64,000 nt of DNA. It comes from Candidatus Saccharimonadota bacterium (GTDB taxonomy: Bacteria; Patescibacteriota; Saccharimonadia; Saccharimonadales; Saccharimonadaceae). The stretch spans positions 1-64,000 of the forward strand of contig JAUNHY010000004.1 of the NCBI GenBank assembly GCA_030523715.1, given 5' to 3'. The notes under the pieces were generated by a model that saw nothing but the letters and a program-made list of their open reading frames with translations, was not told the origin of the DNA and searched no databases. The position numbers and the translations under genes are program-made. Of the stretch, positions 14,370 through 23,054 are shown piece by piece (the first letter of the stretch is position 1; each line of letters starts with the position of its first letter).

Positions 14370-15803
14370 ATGAGCAAACTATTTAAACGTACTAAAATCT
14401 TAGCGACGGTTGGCCCGTCGGTCTTTGGGGAAGAGAAACTCAAAGCATTAGTGTACGCGGGCGTAAATGGTTTCCGTCTGAATTTCAGCCACGGTACTTA
14501 TGACGAGCGCGACGAACAAATCCGTATTATCCGTAAATATGCCGCAGAGCGTGGTAAATCTGTTGCGATCGTGCAAGATTTGCAAGGTCCAAAAATTCGT
14601 CTTGGCGAAATTCAGAATAATCACATGGACTTAAAGAAGGGTGATGAGCTAATTCTAGATTATGCCGTGAAAGAGCATGATGGTAGTAAGCGTTTGCCGG
14701 TTCAATACAACTTAGCCGAGAAAGTAAAAGTCGGTGAGCCGATTTTCCTATTTGATGGTAAAATTCGCACAATTGTCAAAGAAATTGTTTCTAGCACAGC
14801 TATTAAGATCGAGGTCGAAAATGATGGCTTTATCATGAGCAAGAAAGGCATTAATTTGCCAGATACAGACATGGGTGGCGATATCATTACCGAGAAGGAT
14901 TTGGCTGACATTGAGTTTGGTGCAAGTCGCGACTTTGATTACGTGGCAATGAGCTTTATTCAGAGCGCAGAAGATATCGATAAATTACGCCAGATTTTGG
15001 TTTCGCATGGTTCGAATGCGCAAATTATAGCGAAGATTGAGACCAAGAAGGCTATCGAAAGCGACGAAAAAATGGAGGAAATCGTCAAGGCTACGGATGG
15101 TATTATGATTGCACGTGGCGATATGGCGATTGAGGCTGGCGCGGAAGTTGTACCAATTGTTCAGCGCAAATTGATTGCACTTTGTCGCCAGTATTCTAAG
15201 CTGGTGATTGTCGCAACGCAGATGATGTCAAGCATGGTGACGGAACCAGAGCCGACGCGCGCAGAAGTGTCAGATGTTGCAACGGCGGTTTTGCTCGGCG
15301 CCGATGCAGTAATGCTTTCGGATGAAACAGCTAATGGTCAATATCCAATTGAGACCGTGATGGAGATGAAAAAGGTCATTCTTTATACGCAGGAGCATTC
15401 CAAGATTTTGCCGCTTGATAAAGAGACAACTGGGAATTACAAAAACTATGATGCGATTTCGCGTGCAGTCGTGAAGCTTGCGGAGCAGATTGATGCTGAT
15501 TTGATTGTTGCGGCAACGAAGACTGGCGCTACAGCAGAAGCAATTGCGGCGCAACGTCCGAATATTCCAATGGTTTCGGTGACAAGCGATCCGCGCGTGG
15601 CTGGTCAGTTGGCATTAACTTATGCAAACTCGGCAATTGTGCGCGAATACGACGAAAATTATGCGATTGATGCCGCGCAAGATTTAAAGACTTCTGGCTA
15701 TCTTAAAGTGCCAGAAGGGAAGGATTATCTTACTGTTGTACTAGTGTCTGGCTTGCGCGATGAAAAAGCGGGCACAAATCAAATTCAAATTCGTAGAATT
15801 TAA
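14370..15803 (+). CDS. pyk: Pyruvate kinase
   Basis: Final ATP-forming step of glycolysis, converting phosphoenolpyruvate and ADP to pyruvate and ATP. The 477-aa product has the A/B barrel and C domain in normal order: TKILATVGPS start, FRLNFSHGTYDER, QDLQGPKIRLG, the catalytic Lys segment QIIAKIETKKAI, GIMIARGDMAIE, ATQMMSSM with EPTRAEVSDVATAVLLGADAVMLSDETANGQYP, and the C-terminal PLD-type subdomain. Glu in the AKIE segment and the GADAVMLSDE region suggest the usual Mg2+ site. It is leaderless-type and is followed after 22 bases by pgk, so the two are likely co-transcribed. Confidence 0.97.
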   Translation: MSKLFKRTKILATVGPSVFGEEKLKALVYAGVNGFRLNFSHGTYDERDEQIRIIRKYAAERGKSVAIVQDLQGPKIRLGEIQNNHMDLKKGDELILDYAVKEHDGSKRLPVQYNLAEKVKVGEPIFLFDGKIRTIVKEIVSSTAIKIEVENDGFIMSKKGINLPDTDMGGDIITEKDLADIEFGASRDFDYVAMSFIQSAEDIDKLRQILVSHGSNAQIIAKIETKKAIESDEKMEEIVKATDGIMIARGDMAIEAGAEVVPIVQRKLIALCRQYSKLVIVATQMMSSMVTEPEPTRAEVSDVATAVLLGADAVMLSDETANGQYPIETVMEMKKVILYTQEHSKILPLDKETTGNYKNYDAISRAVVKLAEQIDADLIVAATKTGATAEAIAAQRPNIPMVSVTSDPRVAGQLALTYANSAIVREYDENYAIDAAQDLKTSGYLKVPEGKDYLTVVLVSGLRDEKAGTNQIQIRRI

Positions 15804-15825
15804 TTAAAAATAAATTAGGAGGCAA

Positions 15826-16899
15826 ATGGAATTTAGAAAGAGGACCATTCGCGATGTCGATGTAACAGGGAAGATTGTTCTAGTGCGCGTCGACTATAAT
15901 GTGCCGATGAAAGACGGCAAAGTCGTGGAAGATATGCGCATTCGCGCAAGTTTACCAACGATTAATTATTTACTAGATAATGGCGCACGCAAGATTGTCC
16001 TAATTTCGCATCTTGGTCGTCCGGATGGGGAAGTGAAGCCGGAGTTCTCGCTCGAGGCAGCCGCTGGTCAACTTTCTGCCCTGCTGCCAGAGAAGTTCGT
16101 GACATTTATCAATGAGACGACTGGGACAAAGGTGAAAAACGCCGTAAATATCTTGCCGGATGGCGGCATTATTATGCTTGAGAACTTACGTTTCTCGCCG
16201 GCCGAAGAGGAAAACTCCGAAGACTTTGCGCGTGAGATTGTCGAAGCGACTGGCGCAGAATTATTCGTCCAGGATGGTTTTGCAGTAATTCATCGTGCGC
16301 ACGCGTCTACGGATGCGATTGCACGCATTTTGCCAGCCGTGGCGGGCTTCTTGGTCGAGAAAGAAGTTTCGAGCCTTGAAGGTGCAATTACGGACCCGGA
16401 ACACCCACTGTTGGTGATTATTGGTGGCGCCAAAGTTGAGGATAAAGCTCCGATGATCGAGAAATTCTTGCCGATTGCGGATAAGATTGCCGTTGGCGGT
16501 AAGATTGCGGCCGATGGCTATAATGCGACCGACGATAGAATTTATGTCGCAGAAGATTTTGCCGAAGATGAAAATGGCGCAAAGCTTGATATTGGCGATA
16601 AAAGTACCGATAAGATTATTGAGATGATTAATGAAGCTAAGACAATTGTCTGGAATGGTACACTTGGCATGGTTGAGGACGAACGTTTCGCAAAGAGCTC
16701 GCTTTTGATTGCTGAAGCAATTGGCAGGTCTGATGCAATGACAATTGTAGGCGGCGGTGATACGACTGGTTTTGTTGAGAGTGTCTTAAAAGATGAGCCG
16801 GGTTTGACCTTCAGCCTCGTTTCTACCGGCGGTGGCGCCAGCCTGGAGTTACTATCCGGCAAAGAATTGCCTGGATTTGAGGTGCTTAGGAATCGCTAA
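15826..16899 (+). CDS. pgk: Phosphoglycerate kinase (short form)
   Basis: Transfers phosphate from 1,3-bisphosphoglycerate to ADP. It keeps GKIVLVRVDYNVPM, ISHLGRPDG, MLENLRFSPAEE, FVQDGFAVIHRAHAST, IIGGAKVEDKAPMIEKFL, VWNGTLGMVEDERFAKSS and IVGGGDTTGFVES. At 357 aa it is about 35-40 residues shorter than usual. The deletion falls mostly after the GGAKV segment, where the canonical stretch of the nucleotide-binding domain is compressed, and the usual WNGPMG reads WNGTLG. AGGAGG lies only 3 bases before the ATG. Probably functional, because the catalytic Arg/Lys and glycine-rich segments remain. It follows pyk and precedes the FtsQ-like gene by 1 base. Confidence 0.93.
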   Translation: MEFRKRTIRDVDVTGKIVLVRVDYNVPMKDGKVVEDMRIRASLPTINYLLDNGARKIVLISHLGRPDGEVKPEFSLEAAAGQLSALLPEKFVTFINETTGTKVKNAVNILPDGGIIMLENLRFSPAEEENSEDFAREIVEATGAELFVQDGFAVIHRAHASTDAIARILPAVAGFLVEKEVSSLEGAITDPEHPLLVIIGGAKVEDKAPMIEKFLPIADKIAVGGKIAADGYNATDDRIYVAEDFAEDENGAKLDIGDKSTDKIIEMINEAKTIVWNGTLGMVEDERFAKSSLLIAEAIGRSDAMTIVGGGDTTGFVESVLKDEPGLTFSLVSTGGGASLELLSGKELPGFEVLRNR

Positions 16900-16900
16900 A

Positions 16901-17506
16901 ATGGCGTTATTTAGCAAACGTAAGGCCGCAGAAGAGCCGCAAGGGCCAGAAAGGCGTCGTAAATCGTCTGACGAGAGTTTTCGCGTTGGGCGGACGTTGG
17001 CTGGCGATGCTCAGAAAACGCGCGAGGACAAAATGGAGCGCGCTGCGGATCGACGCCGTCGTAAGGCGAAAGATATTGCGACGGTAGTCGGCGTTTTGCT
17101 AATAATACTTGTATTAATAATTGTAGTTGCGAATTATGTCTCTGAAGTAATTCGTGAACGTGAAGAATCGATGCAGCCTGCGGTTGAGCTTGAACCGACA
17201 GTCTCGATAATCGACGAAAATGCCGGCGAGAACATAAGTAAACGCACGAAGACTTTTGTGGCGCGCCTTGAGGATGATGTGAAGGAGCAAGGTCTTGAGC
17301 TAGACCATGTAGTGCTGCCGTATCAGAAGGTGCGCGAGATCGATGTCTATATAAAGGACCATACGGAATATTATAAGATGTCGCTAGATCGTAGTAGTGC
17401 CGTACAGGCAGAAGATATGTCCCGGATGGTATTGTATCTTGGACAGAAAGAGATTGTGCCGACATATGTCGATTTGCGCGTAGAGGGGAAGGCGTACTAC
17501 AAATAA
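16901..17506 (+). CDS. FtsQ/DivIB-like single-pass protein
   Basis: A bitopic protein of 201 aa: a basic cytoplasmic N-terminus rich in Arg/Lys (residues 1-62), one membrane helix (IATVVGVLLIILVLIIVVANYV, about 63-84), and an outer domain whose end (LYLGQKEIVPTYVDLRVEGKAYYK) matches the typical last beta strands of FtsQ/DivIB (YIDLR...VYY). The POTRA region is not obvious. The start is the ATG at 16901, one base after the pgk stop. Together with the FtsL-like, FtsW, FtsI and MurG genes upstream this supports a division role. The call rests on end motif, topology and context and is moderate. Confidence 0.6.
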   Translation: MALFSKRKAAEEPQGPERRRKSSDESFRVGRTLAGDAQKTREDKMERAADRRRRKAKDIATVVGVLLIILVLIIVVANYVSEVIREREESMQPAVELEPTVSIIDENAGENISKRTKTFVARLEDDVKEQGLELDHVVLPYQKVREIDVYIKDHTEYYKMSLDRSSAVQAEDMSRMVLYLGQKEIVPTYVDLRVEGKAYYK

Positions 17507-17507
17507 A

Positions 17508-17566
17508 GCCGAACATGGCGGGATGAGGGTGCGTGCCCTATTAGTTCCCTAAGTGTTCGGTTTTTG
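17508..17566 (+). terminator. Large branched terminator
   Basis: CCGAACA and TGTTCGG form the outer stem, enclosing GGGA/TCCC and AGGG-TGCGTG-CCCT; five T follow. It ends the pyk-pgk-ftsQ-like unit. Confidence 0.8.
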
Positions 17567-18479
17567 TTCGGTTCGTTGGAGGGTGGTGTTGGGAAGGGTG
17601 GGGGAGTATTTTGCGGTGCTGTTTTTGCGAAATCGTTTTTAAAGGGGTAGGGGAGTGACGAGAAAATGAAACCGTGAAAAAGTCAAATAACAGAGATTTC
17701 ACGGGCGGAAAATTTCGCGGAAATGTTGTGAAATATGTTATAATATGTAAATTTACAGATAAGAAGCTGGTTTTGTGGCTGGTATAAAGTCAAATTTTGG
17801 GCCAGAATTTGCGCTTCCGGCTACCACTTCTGAGTGCTTTTGGCGAAAGTGCTCGTTGTGAATAGATCTTTAGACGTATCCGTAAAATATGATTGGTTAG
17901 TAAGTTAGTATCTTTTAGAAGGGCTGATTTCTAGTAGTGCTGTACTGGAAATGGTATGCGCGACGATTGTTTATATAGCCGGCTTTAAAATATATATAAG
18001 TCGTAAAATATGCATTGTGCGACATTGAAAATATAGCGAAAAGTCGATTATACACTCGTCTCATTTTGGCGTGTTTTTCCGGCTTGGCCGCCGAGTTCTT
18101 CTAATTGTGCCCTATTTTGCGTTGCTAGCGCTATTTGCGCTTCTAGACATGTTCTTATGCGTCTTTTGTGCTTTTGATTATTCTGCGCGATCCTATGGCG
18201 TTGCTTACGATTTTTATCAAATAACAGAGGTAGATTTGGCCCGTAACAGGGGTAGGATAGGGGATGTGATCTATAGAACAGGGGTAGGGGAGATAGGCGG
18301 ATTTGCGCTTCCCCTGCTCCGCCGTCGGTTTGCGTGAAATTTTTTAAGTAAAAATATTTCACGAAATTATTATGTGTACGTTTTTTGTCGGGAAGGGCGC
18401 AAATAATCAAAAATTTTTAGTTAATGTCGTAAAACCCACCGAATACGACGTCAATTTCTTCCCTGTTCTGCCCCAGGAA
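17567..18479. other. Gene-poor region with G-tracts and inverted motifs
   Basis: Over 900 bases without a credible gene. It contains a canonical G-quadruplex motif at 17581-17604 and further GGGGTAGGGG runs at 17644 and 18249-18290. There are two inverted repeats built from the same half-site: CCGTGAAA/TTTCACGG at 17672-17704 and CGTGAAAT/ATTTCACG at 18333-18363. TCAAATAACAGAG occurs twice (17683, 18217), CGTAAAATATG twice (17881, 18003), a TATAAT stands near 17740, and there is a hairpin GAGTGCTTT/AAAGTGCTC near 17831-17853. Frames of 88 and 120 codons (18071-18337 plus, 18048-18410 minus) lack start signals. A non-coding RNA or a chromosomal maintenance site is possible. Confidence 0.6.
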
Positions 18480-18506
18480 AAATCTCCCCGCGGACGAGGA
18501 GATTTT
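18480..18506 (-). terminator. Terminator of the DegV-family gene
   Basis: Minus strand AAATCTCC, loop, GGGGAGATTTTT just after the stop codon. Confidence 0.85.
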
Positions 18507-18510
18507 GGAG

Positions 18511-19515
18511 TTATTTGCGATAGTTACGAATGATGTCGATGAATTCGCGGGTGGCTGATTCTTTATAGCCGATGCGATCGGTCATGAAGTTCACATGTAA
18601 GGATGTGGGGCCACCATGGCACTGGATGCCGGCGCCGCAGCGCCAGTCGGATCCAGTGAGATAGTTTGCTTGCGGTAGGTAATCCATCAGCTTACAGGTG
18701 ACGATATCGGCGTCGCGTGGAACATTGCCGTGAGCGACGATGATGGTGCCATGCGGGTCGGCAATATGTCGCTGGGCGTAAATGCCGATAATATCCGCCC
18801 AACGGCTGATACCGCGTACGAAAGTATGCGGGTTGACATGCTCGAGCTTGCGCGTTTCGTCGTCGATATACTCGGCGGCGCCAATCAGGCGAATACCAAG
18901 CAGGTTGGCCGCCATGGCGCGCACGGCATCGACGCGGCCGCTTTTACGAATGTAGCTGAGTTCGCCCCAAGTGAAGAAATGGCCGACATACCCGCGATTT
19001 TTCATCACGAAATCTGCCATTTCGCCAACATTGAGCACTTCGCCGCGTTCGTAGGCTGCCCAGAGCTCCATGATGAGCAGGGCAAGTCCGGTTCCCATGC
19101 AGTGGCTATCGACATAGATGGCGCGATGACCACTTCCCTGATACTCTTCGTTGATGTCGCGATAGAGCATGCTTACCATGCCGCAGGTGCCGCTGAGTGA
19201 GCCGTTCATAACGACATACAGGACGTCTTTGCCGCTTTCGAGTAGCCGGCGGGTGATGGTTTCGACACTGGTGAGGCTGTCACCGTTCGGGTCGAAAATC
19301 TGGGGCTGACTAGTCATAGCGCGGATGCCGCCGTTTTTAACGCGCGCATCGATAGCCATGAAATCATCAGCGGTCTGGTGGTAGTAGGTTTCATTTTGAT
19401 GCCCGCCCGAAATGTTGATGGGCGTGTCGATGATGCGTACTTGCGGATGATCGTTGAGCCAACTTCTGGGTAGGTCGGAGACGCTATCCGTGAGAATCTG
19501 AAATTCGTATTCCAT
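18511..19515 (-). CDS. DegV family fatty-acid-binding protein
   Basis: DegV/FakB-type proteins bind a fatty acid so that a kinase (FakA) can phosphorylate it for phospholipid synthesis. The 334-aa product opens EFQILTDSVSDLP (family motif TDS.SDLP). It has the lipid-contacting AMTSQPQIFDP (T-S-Q-P), MNGSLSGTCGMVSM (the GLSGTY equivalent), YVDSHCMGTGLALLIMELW, and a FFTWGELSYIRKSGRV segment typical of the second domain. Its length is slightly above the usual 280-300. GGAGGAAG lies before the ATG. It has its own promoter (19571-19599) and terminator. No FakA kinase lies in the window, so the acyl-phosphate route is an inference. Confidence 0.9.
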   Translation of the reverse strand: MEYEFQILTDSVSDLPRSWLNDHPQVRIIDTPINISGGHQNETYYHQTADDFMAIDARVKNGGIRAMTSQPQIFDPNGDSLTSVETITRRLLESGKDVLYVVMNGSLSGTCGMVSMLYRDINEEYQGSGHRAIYVDSHCMGTGLALLIMELWAAYERGEVLNVGEMADFVMKNRGYVGHFFTWGELSYIRKSGRVDAVRAMAANLLGIRLIGAAEYIDDETRKLEHVNPHTFVRGISRWADIIGIYAQRHIADPHGTIIVAHGNVPRDADIVTCKLMDYLPQANYLTGSDWRCGAGIQCHGGPTSLHVNFMTDRIGYKESATREFIDIIRNYRK

Positions 19516-19570
19516 CTTATCTTCCTCCTAAAGAACGAAATAATAGGGATGTTGATCACTATTTGATATT

Positions 19571-19599
19571 ATTATGCCATATTTAATGTAAATAGTCAA
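19571..19599 (-). promoter_or_regulatory. Promoter of the DegV-family gene
   Basis: Minus strand TTGACT (19594-19599), 17-base spacer, CATAAT (19571-19576). Confidence 0.75.
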
Positions 19600-19607
19600 A
19601 GAAAGTA

Positions 19608-19636
19608 TTGACTTTTGTTGATGCTTGTGCTTAGAT
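19608..19636 (+). promoter_or_regulatory. Promoter of surface protein paralog 1
   Basis: TTGACT (19608-19613), 17-base spacer, TTAGAT (19631-19636), followed by the ACAAAAGGTCAAAAATAAAT leader shared with paralog 2. Confidence 0.7.
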
Positions 19637-19676
19637 TGAATTACAAAAGGTCAAAAATAAATAAGGTCAAACAAAA

Positions 19677-21194
19677 ATGAAAAAGAGAGCAATTTTGGGC
19701 GTTTCTGCCCTTCTCGCTGCGGCCGTATTGCCAGTGGCGAACGTTTTTGCGGCCGATAGTTCGTTGGATTATGCGAATAGCATCGGCTCGCTTGAAGGTA
19801 GCGATACGATAAATTATGTTGTCGAGGCGACTTCCGACGGTGGCTACATCGTGGGCGGTCAGGCGGCGAAATGTATTCGTTTCGATTGGAGTAAAGTACC
19901 AAAGGCGACAGATTTAGGCAAGATGATGAATGGGGGCGATGTGCCAATTTGGGAAGAATACCCAGAAGCGGCTGAAATAGTCGGAATGTCTGAGTGTCAG
20001 GATTCGGTAGTAAAAGGTTCTGGATCTAAATCATTAGACGCGGAAGCGCTAATTGGACGTCGGTCTTGCGATAACTATTATGGTGGTCAACGAGAGGGTA
20101 CATCGTCTGGCGCGAAACTTGAAGACGAAGAGACTGAAATAGAAGAGCCGGATTATGAATATTATGTTTCTTGCATTGACTATGCCGCGAAGTTCAAGAA
20201 AGATGGCGAGAAGGAATGGCAAACGACGATTAAAGATACTACTCGTCCAGTGGCGGTTGGCGAAACGACAAGAGATTATCGTATGATTACTGAAGCTGGT
20301 TATCTTTATACTTTCGACAAGGATGGTGAAGAAGGATTATCGACGAACTTTGATCCTTGGAATGAGTCTTATTCGGCTGAGTTCCTTGACGATGGCTCGT
20401 TTGTGACGCGTAGTTATTATTACAATGGAATAGCGTTATTTAATAAGAATGCACAATATGTAAGGACTGCAGAAGTTGATGGCGACGAGGATGTTAACCT
20501 ATATGAAATAGAGGCGATTAGTAGTGATGCTTTATATGTCGTTGGCGAATACAGGGATGAGCAAAATGTATATCATACCGCTACATTTAGGCTATCTAGC
20601 GATTTAACGGAAAGCGAACGTATAACTGATTATACGAATAGCGATAATGAGATGACCCCATGGGTTATTGCGGCTAATGATGATGGTAACTATATATTAG
20701 AGGAGCATTGTGTTTGGAATAGTGAGTCACATATGATGACTGGCTGTGAAATAAGTATTCGCGACAAAAATGACGAAGTAGTGAAAGAAATCTCCAGTGA
20801 AGAATTAGCCGAAAAATATGATGGCGCTCAGTTTATAGATTTTAATCTCATGTTTAATAGGGGCACGAATACGGTCTATCTATTAGACGACAACTATGAT
20901 GTAATTGCGGAGCATAAGCTCAGTGAGGGCGAAGAGCCACATGATTTTGCGACGCTAAACGATGGTTCAATCGTATTGGTTGGTGCGTCTGATACTTCAA
21001 ACGATAACTATGAAGTTGAAGGCTCACAAAATGGCATCCAGTTGCGCATCGTGAAGGCGAAGACAGAAGGTGATCCAACTGATCAACCAAGTAACCCAGG
21101 TACGTTGGATAATGTTCATATCTTCGCGATTGGTGGTGTAGTAGTGCTTGCTGGCTCTGCTTTACTTACCAAGAAGATGCTTGGTCGCAGATAA
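19677..21194 (+). CDS. Exported surface protein, paralog 1
   Basis: A secreted, membrane- or wall-attached protein of 505 aa. Residues 1-26 are a clear signal peptide (MKKRAILGVSALLAAAVLP to VFA-A). The ectodomain has DGGYIVGGQ-type phrases and repeated short beta motifs (FLDDGSFVTRSYY, ANDDGNYILEE, TLNDGSIVLVGAS), suggestive of a beta-propeller-like fold, and an acidic Glu-rich linker near residues 140-165. The end is an anchor-like tail: NPGTLDN, a hydrophobic helix (VHIFAIGGVVVLAGSALL), then KKMLGRR, which resembles cell-wall sorting signals without a classical LPxTG. Its upstream 40 bases and first 120 coding bases are nearly identical to paralog 2. No sortase lies in the window. Confidence 0.8.
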   Translation: MKKRAILGVSALLAAAVLPVANVFAADSSLDYANSIGSLEGSDTINYVVEATSDGGYIVGGQAAKCIRFDWSKVPKATDLGKMMNGGDVPIWEEYPEAAEIVGMSECQDSVVKGSGSKSLDAEALIGRRSCDNYYGGQREGTSSGAKLEDEETEIEEPDYEYYVSCIDYAAKFKKDGEKEWQTTIKDTTRPVAVGETTRDYRMITEAGYLYTFDKDGEEGLSTNFDPWNESYSAEFLDDGSFVTRSYYYNGIALFNKNAQYVRTAEVDGDEDVNLYEIEAISSDALYVVGEYRDEQNVYHTATFRLSSDLTESERITDYTNSDNEMTPWVIAANDDGNYILEEHCVWNSESHMMTGCEISIRDKNDEVVKEISSEELAEKYDGAQFIDFNLMFNRGTNTVYLLDDNYDVIAEHKLSEGEEPHDFATLNDGSIVLVGASDTSNDNYEVEGSQNGIQLRIVKAKTEGDPTDQPSNPGTLDNVHIFAIGGVVVLAGSALLTKKMLGRR

Positions 21195-21218
21195 ATAGAA
21201 TCCACGACAACTTCTGAT

Positions 21219-21248
21219 AAAAATCCCCCTGCTCTCTGGGGGATTTTT
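21219..21248 (+). terminator. Terminator of paralog 1
   Basis: AAAATCCCCC, loop TGCTCTCT, GGGGGATTTTT. The same sequence ends paralog 2. Confidence 0.9.
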
Positions 21249-21255
21249 GGTGGGC

Positions 21256-21284
21256 TTGACGAACGATATCGCTTATGCTACGAT
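21256..21284 (+). promoter_or_regulatory. Promoter of surface protein paralog 2
   Basis: TTGACG (21256-21261), 17-base spacer, TACGAT (21279-21284). Confidence 0.65.
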
Positions 21285-21324
21285 GGGTTTACAAAAGGTC
21301 AAAAATAAATAAGGTCAAACAAAA

Positions 21325-22878
21325 ATGAAAAAGAGAGCAATTTTGGGCGTTTCTGCCCTTCTCGCTGTGGCCGTATTGCCAGTAGCGAACGTTTTTGCGG
21401 CCGATAGTGCGTTGGATTACGCGAATAGTATCGGTCAGATAGAAAATGGTGACACAATTAACCGTGTCGTTGAGGCAACTTCCGATGGTGGCTATATCGT
21501 TGGTGGTCAGACGGTTGGTTGTATAAAATACGAACTAGAGATTATTAAAGAAGATTTATATCAAGAATAAGATGCTGAAGCTAAATTGGCTGAAAAACAG
21601 CTAATGCCGATAGATTATGTATTTGCGACATTGCAAGAATGTGAAGATTATTTCGCTGAGCAAGAAACGGGCGGGACGATTGCACGAACGAAGTCGGGCG
21701 TTTCGCTTGTAGAAGAAATATGCGGCGGAATGATGGCTCCAAAAGACTATTTGTCAGATGCTGACGTTAGAGAGGCTGAAGACGAAGAGACTGAAGAAGT
21801 TGAACCAGTCTATGCCTACGATTATATCTGCATGGATTATGTTGCTAAATTCAAACAAGATGGCACCAATGAATGGCTAGAAACGATAAATGATAACGAC
21901 GAGCCTTTTGCGGTCGGCGAAACGAATAGCGATTATCGTATGTTAACCAAGTCTGGTTCTCTTTATACTTTTGATAAGGCATCTGGCGAGGAAGGTATCG
22001 CCACGCGCATCGATGGGCCATGGTTTAAAGCGGCAAAATTCGATTCTGACGGCTCGTTATATATTATTGGCGATAGGGCTTTAGTAAAGTACGGCAAGAA
22101 TGGACAAGAGGTTGCCGCTCTTCCGAATTCGTCCGACGGAGATACGCGCTTCTTTGCAAATAAGATTGTCATGAATGGTGAAATTTACGTAAATCGTGAA
22201 ACTTATAATTCTGAAACGGATTCATATGTAGAAGAAATTGTGAAAGTTTCTAAAGATCTTGGCACGGTCACGCCAATCATTACTGTTCCAGAAGGTAAAA
22301 ACGTTTATGTGGTATCGAGCGACGATGAGGGTAATTTCCTTACGCTTGAATGCGATGCGTTAGTTGAATTAGTAGCGGATGTTAACGCTTCAACAAAAGC
22401 TGGTGATGGTGAAGAAAAAGTTGATTGTTGTACGATTAGAAGTCACGACGAAGATGGCGAGGTATTAGCCGAAGAAGCTGATATTGAACGAGATAGTATT
22501 TCTCCAGAAGCTTTCTTGGATGGCTACGTAATCTACGATTATGAGGCAAATACGATTGCTAAAATGAATAAGAATCTTGAGCCAGAATTCATCTATACTC
22601 TCGATGATGGCGAGATTGTCTATAACGTAACTACGCTTAATGATGGCTCAACGGTTGCAGTTGGCTATAGCACTAATAGTACCGCAAACTACGAAGTCGC
22701 GGGTGCTCAAAATGGTATTCAGTTACGCCTTGGTTCGGTTAAGGATACGACTGATCCTACCGGAGATAATCCAAGTAACCCAAGTACGTTAGATAATGCA
22801 CATATCTTTGTGATTTCCGGCGCAGCTATATTAGCCGGTGCGGCATTCTTCGCAAAGAAGATGTTTGGTCGTAGATAA
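21325..22878 (+). pseudogene. Exported surface protein, paralog 2, with in-frame TAA
   Basis: Tandem paralog of the gene at 19677-21194. The signal peptide (MKKRAILGVSALLAVAVLP) and the following ~50 residues are intact. A TAA at 21568-21570 interrupts the frame after DLYQE, and the same frame continues without further stops to 22878, carrying the homologous ectodomain (DYICMDYVAKFKQDG, SLYTFDKAS, TLNDGSTVAVGYS) and the same anchor (NPSTLDN, hydrophobic helix, KKMFGRR). A single C-to-T change of a CAA Gln codon, or an AAA/GAA change, would explain the stop. Promoter, leader and terminator are preserved, so this is a very young null allele, a readthrough case or a sequence error. Without readthrough it yields only an 81-aa exported fragment. 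Confidence 0.8.
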
Positions 22879-22901
22879 TTTATCTCGATAAATACTTCCG
22901 A

Positions 22902-22932
22902 TAAAAATCCCCCTGCTCTCTGGGGGATTTTT
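22902..22932 (+). terminator. Terminator of paralog 2
   Basis: Same hairpin as the paralog 1 terminator: AAAATCCCCC, loop, GGGGGATTTTT. Confidence 0.9.
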
Positions 22933-22989
22933 GATATATTCGAATGTAGCAGTGATGCTAAGGAAATAGCGCAAAAAATACACGCAAAT

Positions 22990-23027
22990 AAAAATATATC
23001 CACGCGGTCGTCGGAGGATATATTTTT
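22990..23027. terminator. Bidirectional terminator
   Basis: AAAAATATATCC (22990-23001) and GGATATATTTTT (23016-23027) are exact reverse complements around ACGCGGTCGTCGGA, with T-runs on both strands. It ends the minus-strand ATPase gene. The GGAGG inside looks like a ribosome binding site but belongs to the stem. Confidence 0.8.
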
Positions 23028-23054
23028 ATGCCCGTATTTACTGCTTATTTTGCG

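Noticed and set aside
17724-17751. Weak resemblance to a dif recombination site
   Set aside because: Only one arm (ATATGTAAATT) resembles known XerD arms; the other does not, and the stretch is equally explained by a TATAAT promoter box.
18071-18337. Plus-strand frame of 88 codons in the gene-poor region
   Set aside because: It starts at a non-ATG codon without ribosome binding site, and the composition matches the noncoding surroundings; the overlapping minus-strand frame 18048-18410 has the same problems.
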